From: Thermoplasmata archaeon
GTDB taxonomy: Archaea > Thermoplasmatota > Thermoplasmata > Lutacidiplasmatales > UBA184
Reading direction: 5' to 3'
NCBI GenBank assembly: GCA_022750435.1
Contig: JAKIVS010000006.1
Coordinates: forward strand, 1 to 36,731
DNA: 36,731 nt
How positions within the stretch are numbered: the first letter of the stretch is position 1; each line of letters starts with the position of its first letter. Made by a program: the position numbers and the translations under genes. Shown piece after piece: positions 7,462-15,038 of this stretch. The notes beneath the pieces are model-generated. The model had not been told where the DNA came from. It did no database searches and was given only the letters and a program-made list of their open reading frames with translations.

Positions 7462-9228
7462 CTATTCGCCCCCGAGGAACCGCCGGAGCAGCGGGTTCAT
7501 TTCCATCAGCTGTTCGCGGCCCATCGCCTCGTACAGGTTGATGATGATCCCGACGGTCAGCAGCACGCCGGTGCCGCTCGCATTGCCGACGGTGCCGATC
7601 AGGTCCGCTCCGGCCGCGAGGGCCCCGACGGCGGCGCCCGAGATGATCGTGATGACCGGGATGTACCGCTCGAGGACGCGGCGCAGGACGCGCGGCTCCC
7701 GACGGAACCCGGGGATCTGCATCCCCGACGCCTCGATCTGACGCGCGACGGCTTCCGGTCCCATGTTGGTCGTCTGGATCCAGAACCGGGCGAAGATGAT
7801 CGACCCGGTGACCATGACGGAGAAGTAGATCACCACGTGCGCGAGGTCCTGCCACCAGGCGTGGCCGACGAGGAGCGAGCCGTACGTCTGGGCGTTCAGG
7901 AGCGGGAGCAGCCACGATTCGAGGCCGTTCACCGTGGACAGGTAGTACGCTCCGCCGGTCAACGGAGTCGTGGCGCTCACCCCCATCGCCGTGGCGGCGG
8001 TCTGGCTCGCCGGATAGGAGCCGATCCACCATTGATGGCCCAAGAGCGGGAAGTGGCTCAGGGTCGGGTTCGACCAGAGCAGGATCGAGAACATCGAAAC
8101 GTTGGCGAGCAACGCGGCCATCAGGATGACCGGGATGTTGCTCGCGTAGATCAGCCGCAGCGGGTAGCGTCCGCGCGCCCCGCGCGCCTCGGCGTGGGAG
8201 AGCGGGAGCTCGATGCGCGTCGACTCCGTCCAGGCGACGAGGAAGAAGATCGCGGCCGTACCGGCGAGAGCGACGACCGGATTGGGCGAATGGAGCAAGA
8301 CCTGCTCCCAGCCGCCACCGGCCATCTGACCGGCGTTGAGGTGGGTGAAGAACCAGATCGACTTCGGGATCGTGCCGCTCGGCGGGTTCGTCTCGCTGAT
8401 CGGCGCCGTCGAGCTCGCCGGTAACCAGTTGAGCGTCCCCTGGACGATCTGCTGGCTGACGCCCGCCGCGATGAACAGGGAGATGCCGCTCCCGATCCCC
8501 CACTTGGAGACGACCTCGTCCATCAGGAAGACGAGGTAGCTGCCGAAGACGAGCTGGGCGACGATGATCGTCTCGGCGAGCAGGAGTCCGTTGCCGGGCG
8601 ACGCCACGCCGAGGCTCGAGACGAGGCTCGCGGACGGGGAGAGGTAGCCGAAGACCTGCGGGACCGCCTCGACGAAGATCATCGCGACGACCATGACCTT
8701 CTGGGTCCCCTGGTACATCCCCTTGTCCTCGTCGTCGGTGAGGTCGAGGTTGATGATCTTCGCGCCCGTGAACAGTTGCATGATGATCGACCCGGTGACG
8801 ATCGGGCCGATGCCGAGGTGCATCAGCGTCCCCTGCTGGCCGGCAAGGATCGCGCGGTAGCTCTGGAACAGGTCGATGACGGTCGCCTGGTCGACGCCGT
8901 ACAGGAAGATGTTCGTGAGGACGAAGTACAGGAGGAGGATCCCGACTGTCCAGAACATCTTCGTGCGGAACTGCACGTGTCCCTTCGGTTGCGAGACCGC
9001 CGGCATCCGCGACGTGACCGGCTTCAGGCCGTACAGCTTCGACTTCGGACCGTCGTAGGAGAGGCCGAGGAAGAACAGGCCGAAGATCGCGACGAGGACG
9101 GCCGCCGTGATGCCGAATCCGATCGGCGTGGGGGACGCCCACACCCAGTCGATGCCGAGCAGGGCGACGCCAACGACCAGGAGCGGGATGCCCCACCGGT
9201 AGTCGCGCGGGATCTCCTCGTCGGCCAT
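7462..9228 (-). CDS. secY: Preprotein translocase subunit SecY, with extra N-terminal membrane helices
   Basis: The central pore protein of the Sec61/SecY channel, 588 aa, well above the roughly 430-490 aa typical of archaea. Typical SecY begins around residue 68 (LKPVTSRMPAV, then canonical TM1 at about 91-112 with LYFVLTNIFLYG). The conserved GPIVTGSIIMQL segment after the plug, SKWGIGSGISLF, and ARFWIQTTNMGPEAVARQIEA all follow in order. Before this lie two additional hydrophobic stretches, about residues 12-31 and 36-57, which look like an extra TM hairpin. The external loop before the GPEAV helix is also enlarged. The gene has its own TATA box 56 bp downstream of rpl15, so it may be transcribed both with the ribosomal operon and alone. 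Confidence 0.95.
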   Translation of the reverse strand: MADEEIPRDYRWGIPLLVVGVALLGIDWVWASPTPIGFGITAAVLVAIFGLFFLGLSYDGPKSKLYGLKPVTSRMPAVSQPKGHVQFRTKMFWTVGILLLYFVLTNIFLYGVDQATVIDLFQSYRAILAGQQGTLMHLGIGPIVTGSIIMQLFTGAKIINLDLTDDEDKGMYQGTQKVMVVAMIFVEAVPQVFGYLSPSASLVSSLGVASPGNGLLLAETIIVAQLVFGSYLVFLMDEVVSKWGIGSGISLFIAAGVSQQIVQGTLNWLPASSTAPISETNPPSGTIPKSIWFFTHLNAGQMAGGGWEQVLLHSPNPVVALAGTAAIFFLVAWTESTRIELPLSHAEARGARGRYPLRLIYASNIPVILMAALLANVSMFSILLWSNPTLSHFPLLGHQWWIGSYPASQTAATAMGVSATTPLTGGAYYLSTVNGLESWLLPLLNAQTYGSLLVGHAWWQDLAHVVIYFSVMVTGSIIFARFWIQTTNMGPEAVARQIEASGMQIPGFRREPRVLRRVLERYIPVITIISGAAVGALAAGADLIGTVGNASGTGVLLTVGIIINLYEAMGREQLMEMNPLLRRFLGGE

Positions 9229-9254
9229 GGCGCGGCTCTCGACCTCCGTCGGCG

Positions 9255-9261
9255 CTTATAT
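9255..9261 (-). promoter_or_regulatory. Internal TATA box in front of secY
   Basis: The 56-bp gap between rpl15 and secY is the longest gap inside the ribosomal block. On the minus strand it contains ATATAAG, centred 30 bp before ATG 9228. A transcript would start about 4 nt before the start codon, giving the secY-DUF106-cmk-cbf5 genes an independent promoter. Confidence 0.65.
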
Positions 9262-9284
9262 GCCTTCGGGGTGGCGCCCTGGTC

Positions 9285-9710
9285 CTACGACGCCGGCGGG
9301 GCGTCCTTCAGGACCTCGACCTTCGTCCGGGCGTGCTTCGTGGCGTGCTCCACGAACACCTTCCACGGCTTCGCGACACGGCCGCCGCCCAACAGGCGGT
9401 CGACGCCGATGCGCGAGAGGTCGGCCACGAACCCGCCCGGCGACTCGGTGAGCGCGTTCGCGGCCTTCAGGAACGGGACGAGGCCGTCGAGCTGGCCGAC
9501 GTTCAGCGTGACCGGGTTCTCCATGATCTCGGGCGGCCGCTTGAACCCGTGCCGACCGAAATGGTCGGGCGCGTAGATCAGCATCGACTTGAACTTGTAC
9601 TTGTGAAGGCCCGCGTTGCCGCGGCCCCCCTGCTTGCCCGCGCCGCGGCCGGCCTTGATCCCGCGGCCGTGGGTGCGGAGCCCCCGGAACTTCCTCGTGC
9701 GGCTTGGCAT
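9285..9710 (-). CDS. rpl15: Large-subunit ribosomal protein uL15
   Basis: A 141-aa protein. The N-terminus is a basic Gly-rich extension that penetrates rRNA (RKFRGLRTHGRGIKAGRGAG, then KQGGRG). A globular domain begins near HFGRHGFKRP and ends with the GGGRVAKPWKVFVEHAT motif typical of archaeal and eukaryotic uL15. The start is ATG 9710 with a GGGGGA ribosome binding site. An upstream open frame antisense to or overlapping rpl30 is not part of the protein. It is the last ribosomal gene before the secY promoter. Confidence 0.96.
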   Translation of the reverse strand: MPSRTRKFRGLRTHGRGIKAGRGAGKQGGRGNAGLHKYKFKSMLIYAPDHFGRHGFKRPPEIMENPVTLNVGQLDGLVPFLKAANALTESPGGFVADLSRIGVDRLLGGGRVAKPWKVFVEHATKHARTKVEVLKDAPPAS

Positions 9711-9718
9711 CGTTCCCC

Positions 9719-10177
9719 CTACATCATGCGGCGGGCGAGGTCGTTGACCGCGCGCCCCCGGTAGCCGAGCGCGCCGCCGAGCGCGAACGGCTTCTTCGTG
9801 GACCGCCAGCCGCCCTTCGGGGCGCGGAGGCGGAACAACGGCTTCACGCCCGGGGTTCGGAGGAGCCCCTCGGCGAGCACCTGGCGCGTGAGGTCGTTGA
9901 AGTCCTTCAGCCGCGCCACGGAGCGGGCGGTGTCGTCGGTGAGGCGCTCGCCGGTAACGCTGACCCCGCGCTCCTTGAGGAGCAGGCTGAGCGTTTCGGG
10001 CTCCGCCTCGCCCCAGGTGACGTACCCCTGGACCTTGGTGATCATGCCCCGCATTTCCCCGGCCTCGCGCACCACGGTGGCGTGGTTCGGGCGGGTCAGG
10101 TGGAGCATGTCGAGCGTTTGCACGATGTCGTGCCGCGCGTGGATCGAGCCACGGACGCGGATGACCATCCACGCCAT
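9719..10177 (-). CDS. rpl30: Large-subunit ribosomal protein uL30
   Basis: A 152-aa protein of the long archaeal/eukaryotic type (bacterial L30 is about 60 aa). The N-terminal MAWMVIRVRGSIHARHDI ferredoxin-like strand, the segment LDMLHLTRPNHATVV, and the C-terminal PKGGWRSTKKPFALGGALGYRG are characteristic of L7/L30e-type uL30. Its ATG follows the TAG stop of rps5 with no gap. Confidence 0.95.
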   Translation of the reverse strand: MAWMVIRVRGSIHARHDIVQTLDMLHLTRPNHATVVREAGEMRGMITKVQGYVTWGEAEPETLSLLLKERGVSVTGERLTDDTARSVARLKDFNDLTRQVLAEGLLRTPGVKPLFRLRAPKGGWRSTKKPFALGGALGYRGRAVNDLARRMM

Positions 10178-11083
10178 CTAGGGCCCTCCGCCGGGGGGCC
10201 TCGGGGGCGGGGGTCCACGGCCCGGAGGTCCGCCGCGTCCCGGGGGACCGCGTCCGGGGCCGCCACGGCCCGGGCCACCGCGACCACCGGGGCGTCGGCC
10301 GCGGCCGCCGGGACCACCACGGCGTCCGGACGGGGCGCCCTCTTCCTTGGGAGGCAGGATCGAGGTGCCGATGCCGCCGCGGACGACCTTGAGGCGCTTC
10401 GCATCCTCAGGGGTGAGCTTGAGGTCGGAGAGGGCAACGAGCGAGGCGAACGCGGCCTGCGCGTAGTTGACCGTCGTCTTCGTGTGGCCGACGGTGTAGC
10501 CCCACGCGTCGGTGATACCCGCGAACCGGAGGATTGGTTTCGCCACATCGCCCACCGCGAGACCGACGCCTCGCGGCGCGGGCTTGAACGTCACAACGAC
10601 GGAGCCGGAGCGGCCCTTCACCTGGAACGGAACGGTGTGCGAGCGTCCGCACCCGCACTCCCAGGAGCCGCAGCCGCGGAACACCTCGACGATCTCGAGC
10701 TTGGCGCGGTCGATCGCGCGGCGGATCGTCGGGCCGACTTCGCGCCCCTTCGCCCGGCCGAGGCCGACGTAGCCGTCGCCGTTGCCGACGACGACGGTCA
10801 CGGCGAACTTGAAGCGGCGACCGGAGTCGGTCATCCGCTGGACCATGTTGACGTCGAGGACCTCGTCGTGGAGGCCCGGAAGCAGCCGGTCGATGATCTG
10901 CGCCTCGCGGAGCGGGAGCCCGGCGTGGAGCGCGTCGCCGATCGTGGTGATCTGACCGGAGTGGACCCGGCGGCCGAGTTCGGTGCGCGGGACCCAGGGG
11001 GGCGGGGGAGCGGGTCCCGTTGGCCCGGAGCCGAACCGTCGGCCCTCGAACGGCGGCGGGGTCGTCGGGGACGCCGCGCTCAC
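10178..11083 (-). CDS. rps5: Small-subunit ribosomal protein uS5 with an Arg/Gly/Pro-rich C-terminal tail
   Basis: A 301-aa protein; archaeal uS5 is usually a little over 200 aa. Residues 33-243 are the conserved part: WVPRTELGRRV, the double-stranded-RNA-binding-like N-domain with NGDGYVGLGRAKGREV, an archaeal Cys cluster CGSWECGCG at 138-146, and the C-domain FKPAPRGVGLAVGDVAKPIL. Residues 1-32 are Pro/Gly-rich. Residues 245-301 form a low-complexity tail of Gly, Arg and Pro with many RGG and PGR units, absent from standard archaeal uS5. Eukaryotic uS5 (RPS2) has an RGG region, but at its N-terminus. The start ATG overlaps the rpl18 stop by 4 bp. Confidence 0.95.
   Translation of the reverse strand: MSAASPTTPPPFEGRRFGSGPTGPAPPPPWVPRTELGRRVHSGQITTIGDALHAGLPLREAQIIDRLLPGLHDEVLDVNMVQRMTDSGRRFKFAVTVVVGNGDGYVGLGRAKGREVGPTIRRAIDRAKLEIVEVFRGCGSWECGCGRSHTVPFQVKGRSGSVVVTFKPAPRGVGLAVGDVAKPILRFAGITDAWGYTVGHTKTTVNYAQAAFASLVALSDLKLTPEDAKRLKVVRGGIGTSILPPKEEGAPSGRRGGPGGRGRRPGGRGGPGRGGPGRGPPGRGGPPGRGPPPPRPPGGGP
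10181..10351 (-). repeat. Low-complexity RGG/PGR-coding repeat at the 3' end of rps5
   Basis: About 57 codons made almost only of CGG/CGC/CGT, GGN and CCN. They encode alternating Gly, Arg and Pro without a strict unit length. The reading frame stays intact to the stop. Such a tract is prone to slippage, so tail length may vary between strains. RNA binding or contact with nucleic acids is a reasonable but unproven role. Confidence 0.7.
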
Positions 11084-11610
11084 GTCGAGCCTCCGGTCGG
11101 TCGGACGACGACCTTCGGGAGCTCGCCCTTGAACGATTCGAGGGGCTTCGGGAGCGCCGGCTTGAGATGCGCCCCGTTCAAGCGGTCCGCCTTCGGGAAG
11201 ACGGTCTCCCCGTGCGGGATGTCGACGCCGGCGTCGAGGAGGCCCTTCAGGGCCCCGAGGAGACGGCCGCCGTTCGTCGGGTGGCGCAGGCCGGTGTCAA
11301 GGACGGCGTCCTCGGTCCCGGCCGCCTTCGCGCGAAGCCCGGCGAGGTAGCCGGTCAGGTACGCCGCGGGGGTGGAGGCGACGTTCTGCGAGGGGAATCC
11401 GACGAGGCCGAGTTCGCGGCTGTCGGCCGCGGCGAGGACCCGGTCGCCGACCGGGTCGTACCCCGTCAGGGCGACGACGATCCGGCCGCGGGAGATCCGC
11501 ACGACCGCGCGCGGTCGCCCGGATTTGAGGAGCGCGAGACGGGACCGGTAGTCGGTGAGGCCGTCGCGGCGACGGCGGAACGGAACGCGGTGGCGGGGAC
11601 CCTGACTCAT
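11080..11610 (-). CDS. rpl18: Large-subunit ribosomal protein uL18
   Basis: A 176-aa 5S-rRNA-binding protein of the archaeal/eukaryotic type (eukaryotic L5). Recognisable parts are VPFRRRRDGLTDYRSRLALLKSGRPRAVVR at the start, NVASTPAAYLTGYLAGLRA, and GALKGLLDAGVDIPHGE near the C-terminal third. The ATG at 11610 overlaps the eL19 stop by 4 bp and is preceded by GGAG. The frame is open further upstream through eL19, but those residues have no family similarity. Confidence 0.96.
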   Translation of the reverse strand: MSQGPRHRVPFRRRRDGLTDYRSRLALLKSGRPRAVVRISRGRIVVALTGYDPVGDRVLAAADSRELGLVGFPSQNVASTPAAYLTGYLAGLRAKAAGTEDAVLDTGLRHPTNGGRLLGALKGLLDAGVDIPHGETVFPKADRLNGAHLKPALPKPLESFKGELPKVVVRPTGGST

Positions 11611-12068
11611 CGCGACTCCGGAGGCAGGTGTCCCGCGAGCCGCAGGTTGATAAGAAGGTGCGCCCGGCTGCGGAACATTCCGCCCTTCGCCCGACGGTAG
11701 AACGCCCGGTAGACGGCCGGCGGGATCTTCTTCGACTTTCGGAGTTCGCTCAACAGGTCGCGCTGGGCGCGGATGCGGAGCATCCAGCGCTCCTTCTTCG
11801 GCACGCGCGCGAGCGGCGTCCCCTTCCGTGAGCCGGGCCCCTGGTGCCGTCCCTTGGCGACCTCGGCGGCGTGCACGCGGGCGCGGACGCGCGAGGTTCC
11901 CTGGATCGGCTTCCGTCGGATGACGCCGGCCTTGATCGCGCTGCGGACGTCGGCGCGGGTGACGGCGTCGGCGATCTCCATCTCGCTCGCGGGGTCGATC
12001 CAGACGCGGCCACGGCCGCACTTCAGGAGGGCCGCCGCGAGCCGGCGCTGGTTCGTCAGGTCGGGCAC
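11607..12068 (-). CDS. rpl19e: Large-subunit ribosomal protein eL19
   Basis: A 153-aa protein present in archaea and eukaryotes but not bacteria. Conserved stretches are LTNQRRLAAALLKCGRGRVW, GVIRRKPIQGTSRVRAR, the GSRKGTPLARVPKKERWMLRIR core, and a C-terminal helix with YRRAKGGMFRSRAHL. The start is GTG 12068, preceded by a strong GGAGGAG ribosome binding site and 2 nt after the eL32 stop. Confidence 0.96.
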   Translation of the reverse strand: MPDLTNQRRLAAALLKCGRGRVWIDPASEMEIADAVTRADVRSAIKAGVIRRKPIQGTSRVRARVHAAEVAKGRHQGPGSRKGTPLARVPKKERWMLRIRAQRDLLSELRKSKKIPPAVYRAFYRRAKGGMFRSRAHLLINLRLAGHLPPESR

Positions 12069-12070
12069 GT

Positions 12071-12661
12071 CTACTCCTCCTTCTCGCGGACGATCGGGTT
12101 GAGCACGTGGAGGCCGAGCTGGCGGGCCGCCTCCTCGAGGACGAGCCGCCGGCGGGTGCCGACGGTCCGGGCGATCAGGACGGCGTCGCGCTTCGGGTCG
12201 AGCGTGGAGAGGACGTCGGGGGTGCGGACGAGGACCGGGCGGAAGCCCGTCGGCGTGAGGCCCCGGGTCGCCCTCGGCGAGCCGAAGCCGATCGAGACGA
12301 CCGTCGGCCGGTAGCCGTAATGGCGGCGCTGCTTCGATTGCTGGCCCCGCGGGCGTCGCCAGGACTCCCAGCGCCCGATCCGGAAGTACCGGTGGGACGC
12401 CGTGCGGACGAACTTGGGGCGGCGGACGTCGGTGTCGTCACGGACCGAGAGGAGGCGGGCGAGCTCGGGCTCGAGCGTCGGGCGGCGCGGCGCCTTCGGG
12501 GCCGCCTTCTTCGCTGGCTTGGCCGGCTTCTCGGGCGTCGCCGGCGCGCTCTTCGCCCGTCCGTCGGACTTCTTCGGCGTCGGGGTGGTCCCCGATTCCT
12601 TCGACTTCGTGGGGGTCTCCGGCTCCGCGTCCGCGGTCGCCTTCGTCTCGTCGGCCGCCAT
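12071..12661 (-). CDS. rpl32e: Large-subunit ribosomal protein eL32 with a long N-terminal extension
   Basis: A 196-aa protein specific to archaea and eukaryotes. The core from about residue 78 contains RPKFVRTASHRYFRIGRW, GYRPTVVSIGFGSPRATRGL, SGF-like PTGFRPVLVRTP, and a C-terminal segment around IVREKEE. Residues 1-60 form a low-complexity extension that is acidic at first (Asp/Glu/Thr) and then rich in Lys, Pro and Ala. Similar extensions occur in some archaeal eL32 but vary widely. The start ATG 12661 shares one base with the rpl6 stop (TGATG). Confidence 0.95.
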   Translation of the reverse strand: MAADETKATADAEPETPTKSKESGTTPTPKKSDGRAKSAPATPEKPAKPAKKAAPKAPRRPTLEPELARLLSVRDDTDVRRPKFVRTASHRYFRIGRWESWRRPRGQQSKQRRHYGYRPTVVSIGFGSPRATRGLTPTGFRPVLVRTPDVLSTLDPKRDAVLIARTVGTRRRLVLEEAARQLGLHVLNPIVREKEE

Positions 12662-13224
12662 CAGCCCTCCTTCGGATGGGCCCGGTCGACGAGGTAGATG
12701 CCGTCCTGGAAGACGCGCGGGTCGTAGTCGCGGATCCGCGTCGTCCGCTCGATGTTGGCCGCCGACTGGCCGACGAGCTCCACGTCGTGGCCGCTCAGGA
12801 CCACGAAGTCGCCGTCGACCTTGGCGGTCACCCCGGGGACGAGGGCGGCGGTGCGGGGGTACTTCTCCCCGAGGAAGTTCTCGATCACGAGCTCCGTCTC
12901 CTTCGCCTGGACCTTCATGGGAAAGTGCGCGGCGACGACCTTCATCCGCGCCTCGAACCCCTTCGTGACGCCGACGGTGAGGTTGCCGACGTGCCGCTCC
13001 CACGAGTGGAGGAGCGCCTGCGCCTGACGGCGGTTGGCGGGGATCTGGAGCTTGAGGGTCGCCTCGCCGCCGGCGACGGTGAACGCGAGGACGTCGTTCG
13101 GGAACGGCCGGGTGACCGTGCCGAGCGGTCCCTTCGCCGTGAGCGTCCGGCGGCCGACCGTCAGGGTGACCCCCTTCGGGACCGGGACGGTGACGGAGTC
13201 GCGGCGGGCGTCGTCAGTAGACAT
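12661..13224 (-). CDS. rpl6: Large-subunit ribosomal protein uL6
   Basis: A 187-aa protein near the sarcin-ricin loop and factor-binding site. Two tandem alpha/beta domains are visible. The first includes VPVPKGVTLTVGRRTLTAKGPLG, and the second GVTKGFEARMKVVAAHFPMK and ENFLGEKYPRTAALVPG, ending with IRDYDPRVFQDGIYLVDR in the archaeal style. It overlaps the rps8 stop by 11 bp. Confidence 0.96.
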   Translation of the reverse strand: MSTDDARRDSVTVPVPKGVTLTVGRRTLTAKGPLGTVTRPFPNDVLAFTVAGGEATLKLQIPANRRQAQALLHSWERHVGNLTVGVTKGFEARMKVVAAHFPMKVQAKETELVIENFLGEKYPRTAALVPGVTAKVDGDFVVLSGHDVELVGQSAANIERTTRIRDYDPRVFQDGIYLVDRAHPKEG

Positions 13225-13603
13225 AGGCGACGAGCTTCCCTCCGATCTTCAGTTCGCGCGCCTTCTGCTGGTCCATCACGCCCTGGTTGGTCGAGAGGAC
13301 CAGGAGCCCGAAGTCCTGCGCGGGCAGGAAGCGGGACTCGTACGACTCGAGGTCGCGTCCGCGGACCGCGAGTCGCGGCTTGATGACGCCGCAGGAGTTG
13401 ATCCGGCGGGCGAGCTTGACGTCGTAGCGGCCGCCTCGGCCGTCGGCGACGAACGTGAACTCCTCGATGTACTTGTGCTCGCGGAAGATCCTGAGCACCT
13501 CGCCGATGAGCCGGGAGGTAGGATGGAGCGTCGCGTTGGCCTTCCCCTGGCGGTCGGCGTGGCGGAGCGAGACGAGCGCATCGTTCAGAAGATCGTGCTG
13601 CAT
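13214..13603 (-). CDS. rps8: Small-subunit ribosomal protein uS8
   Basis: A 129-aa protein binding the central domain of 16S rRNA. The start MQHDLLNDALVSLRHADRQG and the archaeal C-terminal part RFLPAQDFGLLVLSTNQGVM, ending GGKLVAYVY, are standard. The gene starts 7 nt after the rps14 stop. Confidence 0.96.
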   Translation of the reverse strand: MQHDLLNDALVSLRHADRQGKANATLHPTSRLIGEVLRIFREHKYIEEFTFVADGRGGRYDVKLARRINSCGVIKPRLAVRGRDLESYESRFLPAQDFGLLVLSTNQGVMDQQKARELKIGGKLVAYVY

Positions 13604-13610
13604 GAGGACC

Positions 13611-13757
13611 TCACTGGTACTTTCTGAACCCGAGGTCCATGGCGACCTCGCGGAAGCACTGGCGGCAGAGGTGGAGGCCGTAGCGCCGGACGATGCCGCG
13701 CTTGCGGTCGCAGCGCAGGCAGCCGACCTTGCGCCCGAACAGCTTCTTCGGCTTCAT
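13611..13757 (-). CDS. rps14: Small-subunit ribosomal protein uS14, zinc-binding form
   Basis: A 48-aa protein, short enough to be missed by length filters. Read on the minus strand it starts [20 protein letters not shown] and ends MDLGFRKYQ before TGA 13613-13611. It has two CxxC pairs (Cys13/Cys16 and Cys31/Cys34), the zinc-ribbon form of uS14 found in archaea, with the typical [17 protein letters not shown] between and after. It fits exactly between rps8 and rpl5, where archaea carry it. Confidence 0.96.
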   Translation of the reverse strand: MKPKKLFGRKVGCLRCDRKRGIVRRYGLHLCRQCFREVAMDLGFRKYQ

Positions 13758-13764
13758 CGCCCGC

Positions 13765-14325
13765 TCACTCCAGGAAGGTGACGCGGAATCGTTCGGCGAG
13801 GAACGCGCGGGTCTCGTCGCGGGAGGCGCGGACGGAGCGGGGAAGATGGCGCGGGGCGATGAGCCGCTCGCGGATCCGATAGCCCGCGCGGCCGACCTCG
13901 ACGCAGACGTCCATCCCGTGGATGCCGATCTGCGGGTCGTACTTCATGCCGGCGAAATCGGTGTAGTCGGACATCCCGAAGGAGAAATTCCCGTTCTTGT
14001 CGATCGACTCCGGGTCGAACTGGCGGTCGCGCGCCTCGAACGCCCGGTCGAGGAACTCGGCCGCCGCGGCGCCGCGGAGGGTGACCTTCGCGCCGATCTC
14101 CTGCCCCTCGCGGATGCCGAAGTCGCGGTTCGTCGCGTGCGAGCGGGTCGCCACCGGCTTCTGGTGGGTGATCATCTCGAGGACCTTCTCGGCCTTCGTC
14201 CGCTCCTCGCCGGAGGCGCCGACGCCGGCGTTCACGACGACCTTGACGACGCGGAGCTGGCGCCACCGGTTCCCGTTCGGGGCGGTGGGGGCCGGGGCGG
14301 GTGTGGCGGCCGCGGGAGCGCTCAC
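13765..14325 (-). CDS. rpl5: Large-subunit ribosomal protein uL5
   Basis: A 186-aa protein that contacts 5S rRNA and the P-site tRNA. An Ala/Pro-rich extension of about 18 residues precedes the family core: [40 protein letters not shown], and [21 protein letters not shown] chose GTG 14325, which overlaps the rps4e stop by 4 bp (GTGA). The frame is open much further upstream, but those residues are antisense-like and Arg/Pro-rich. GGAG about 10 nt before the GTG is a possible ribosome binding site. Confidence 0.95.
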   Translation of the reverse strand: MSAPAAATPAPAPTAPNGNRWRQLRVVKVVVNAGVGASGEERTKAEKVLEMITHQKPVATRSHATNRDFGIREGQEIGAKVTLRGAAAAEFLDRAFEARDRQFDPESIDKNGNFSFGMSDYTDFAGMKYDPQIGIHGMDVCVEVGRAGYRIRERLIAPRHLPRSVRASRDETRAFLAERFRVTFLE

Positions 14326-15038
14326 TTGGCGATCGACTCCGGCAGGGTAACGACGGGCGCCTGCTCGCCGACGATGTAGACGTATTCCTTGACGGTGGAG
14401 AACCCTTCCTTGAAGTGGACCAGGTTCGGCTGCGAGGAGTTGCGGACCTCGACCCGCTCGACGCGGCCGAGCTGGCCGACGTGGGAGCCGCCTGCGACGT
14501 AGGCGAGCTTTCCCGGGGAGAGGGGGAGGTGGCCCACGACCTTCTGCTTCGGCACCTCGAGCTGCACCGAGTCGCCGACCTTCCAAGCGCTCGACGGGGC
14601 GACGAGGAGGTTGCGCCCGTCGTGGAGCGTCACCTCGACCTTGCCGCCGCGCACGGCGTGCTTGAACCGGACCCGTCCGATCTTCATCGACGCCTCCTTG
14701 GAGGGGATCGGGACGAGGACGAGCCGGCCGGATCGGTCGCGGAGGACCCGGAAGTGCTCGTCGAGCGGCTTCTCGAGGGAGATCGTGTCGAACAGGCCGA
14801 CGCCCCAGGCAAGGTCGCGAACGACCTTCCCGTCGACGCGGACGTTCCCCTGCCGCAGCAGGATGCGCGCCTCGCGGGCGGTGGCGACGACCTTGCGGAC
14901 GTCCCGGAGGACGAGGAGGATCGGGATCGACGACTCCTGGGCGTGCGGGCCGGGCGCGGGCCGCTTGACCCACTTCGTCCCCTTCCGGGGGATCGTCCAG
15001 GCGCGGGGGGCCGCGCCGCGCTTCAGACGGAACGTCAC
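14322..15038 (-). CDS. rps4e: Small-subunit ribosomal protein eS4
   Basis: A 238-aa archaeal/eukaryotic protein. In order it shows an N-terminal segment with KRGAAPRAWTIPRKGTKWV, an S4-like RNA-binding domain around REARILLRQGNVRVDGKVV, the DTISLEKPLDEHFRVLRD block, and a C-terminal KOW-like region with GGSHVGQLGRVERV. The start is GTG 15038, which overlaps the rpl24 stop by 4 bp and has GGAGG 8 nt upstream. It sits between rpl24 and rpl5, the standard archaeal position. Confidence 0.95.
   Translation of the reverse strand: MTFRLKRGAAPRAWTIPRKGTKWVKRPAPGPHAQESSIPILLVLRDVRKVVATAREARILLRQGNVRVDGKVVRDLAWGVGLFDTISLEKPLDEHFRVLRDRSGRLVLVPIPSKEASMKIGRVRFKHAVRGGKVEVTLHDGRNLLVAPSSAWKVGDSVQLEVPKQKVVGHLPLSPGKLAYVAGGSHVGQLGRVERVEVRNSSQPNLVHFKEGFSTVKEYVYIVGEQAPVVTLPESIAK

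Noticed and set aside
10181-10351. Repeat tract as a CRISPR or tandem-repeat mobile element
   Set aside because: It has no fixed repeat unit or spacers and is in frame with uS5; it is low-complexity coding sequence.
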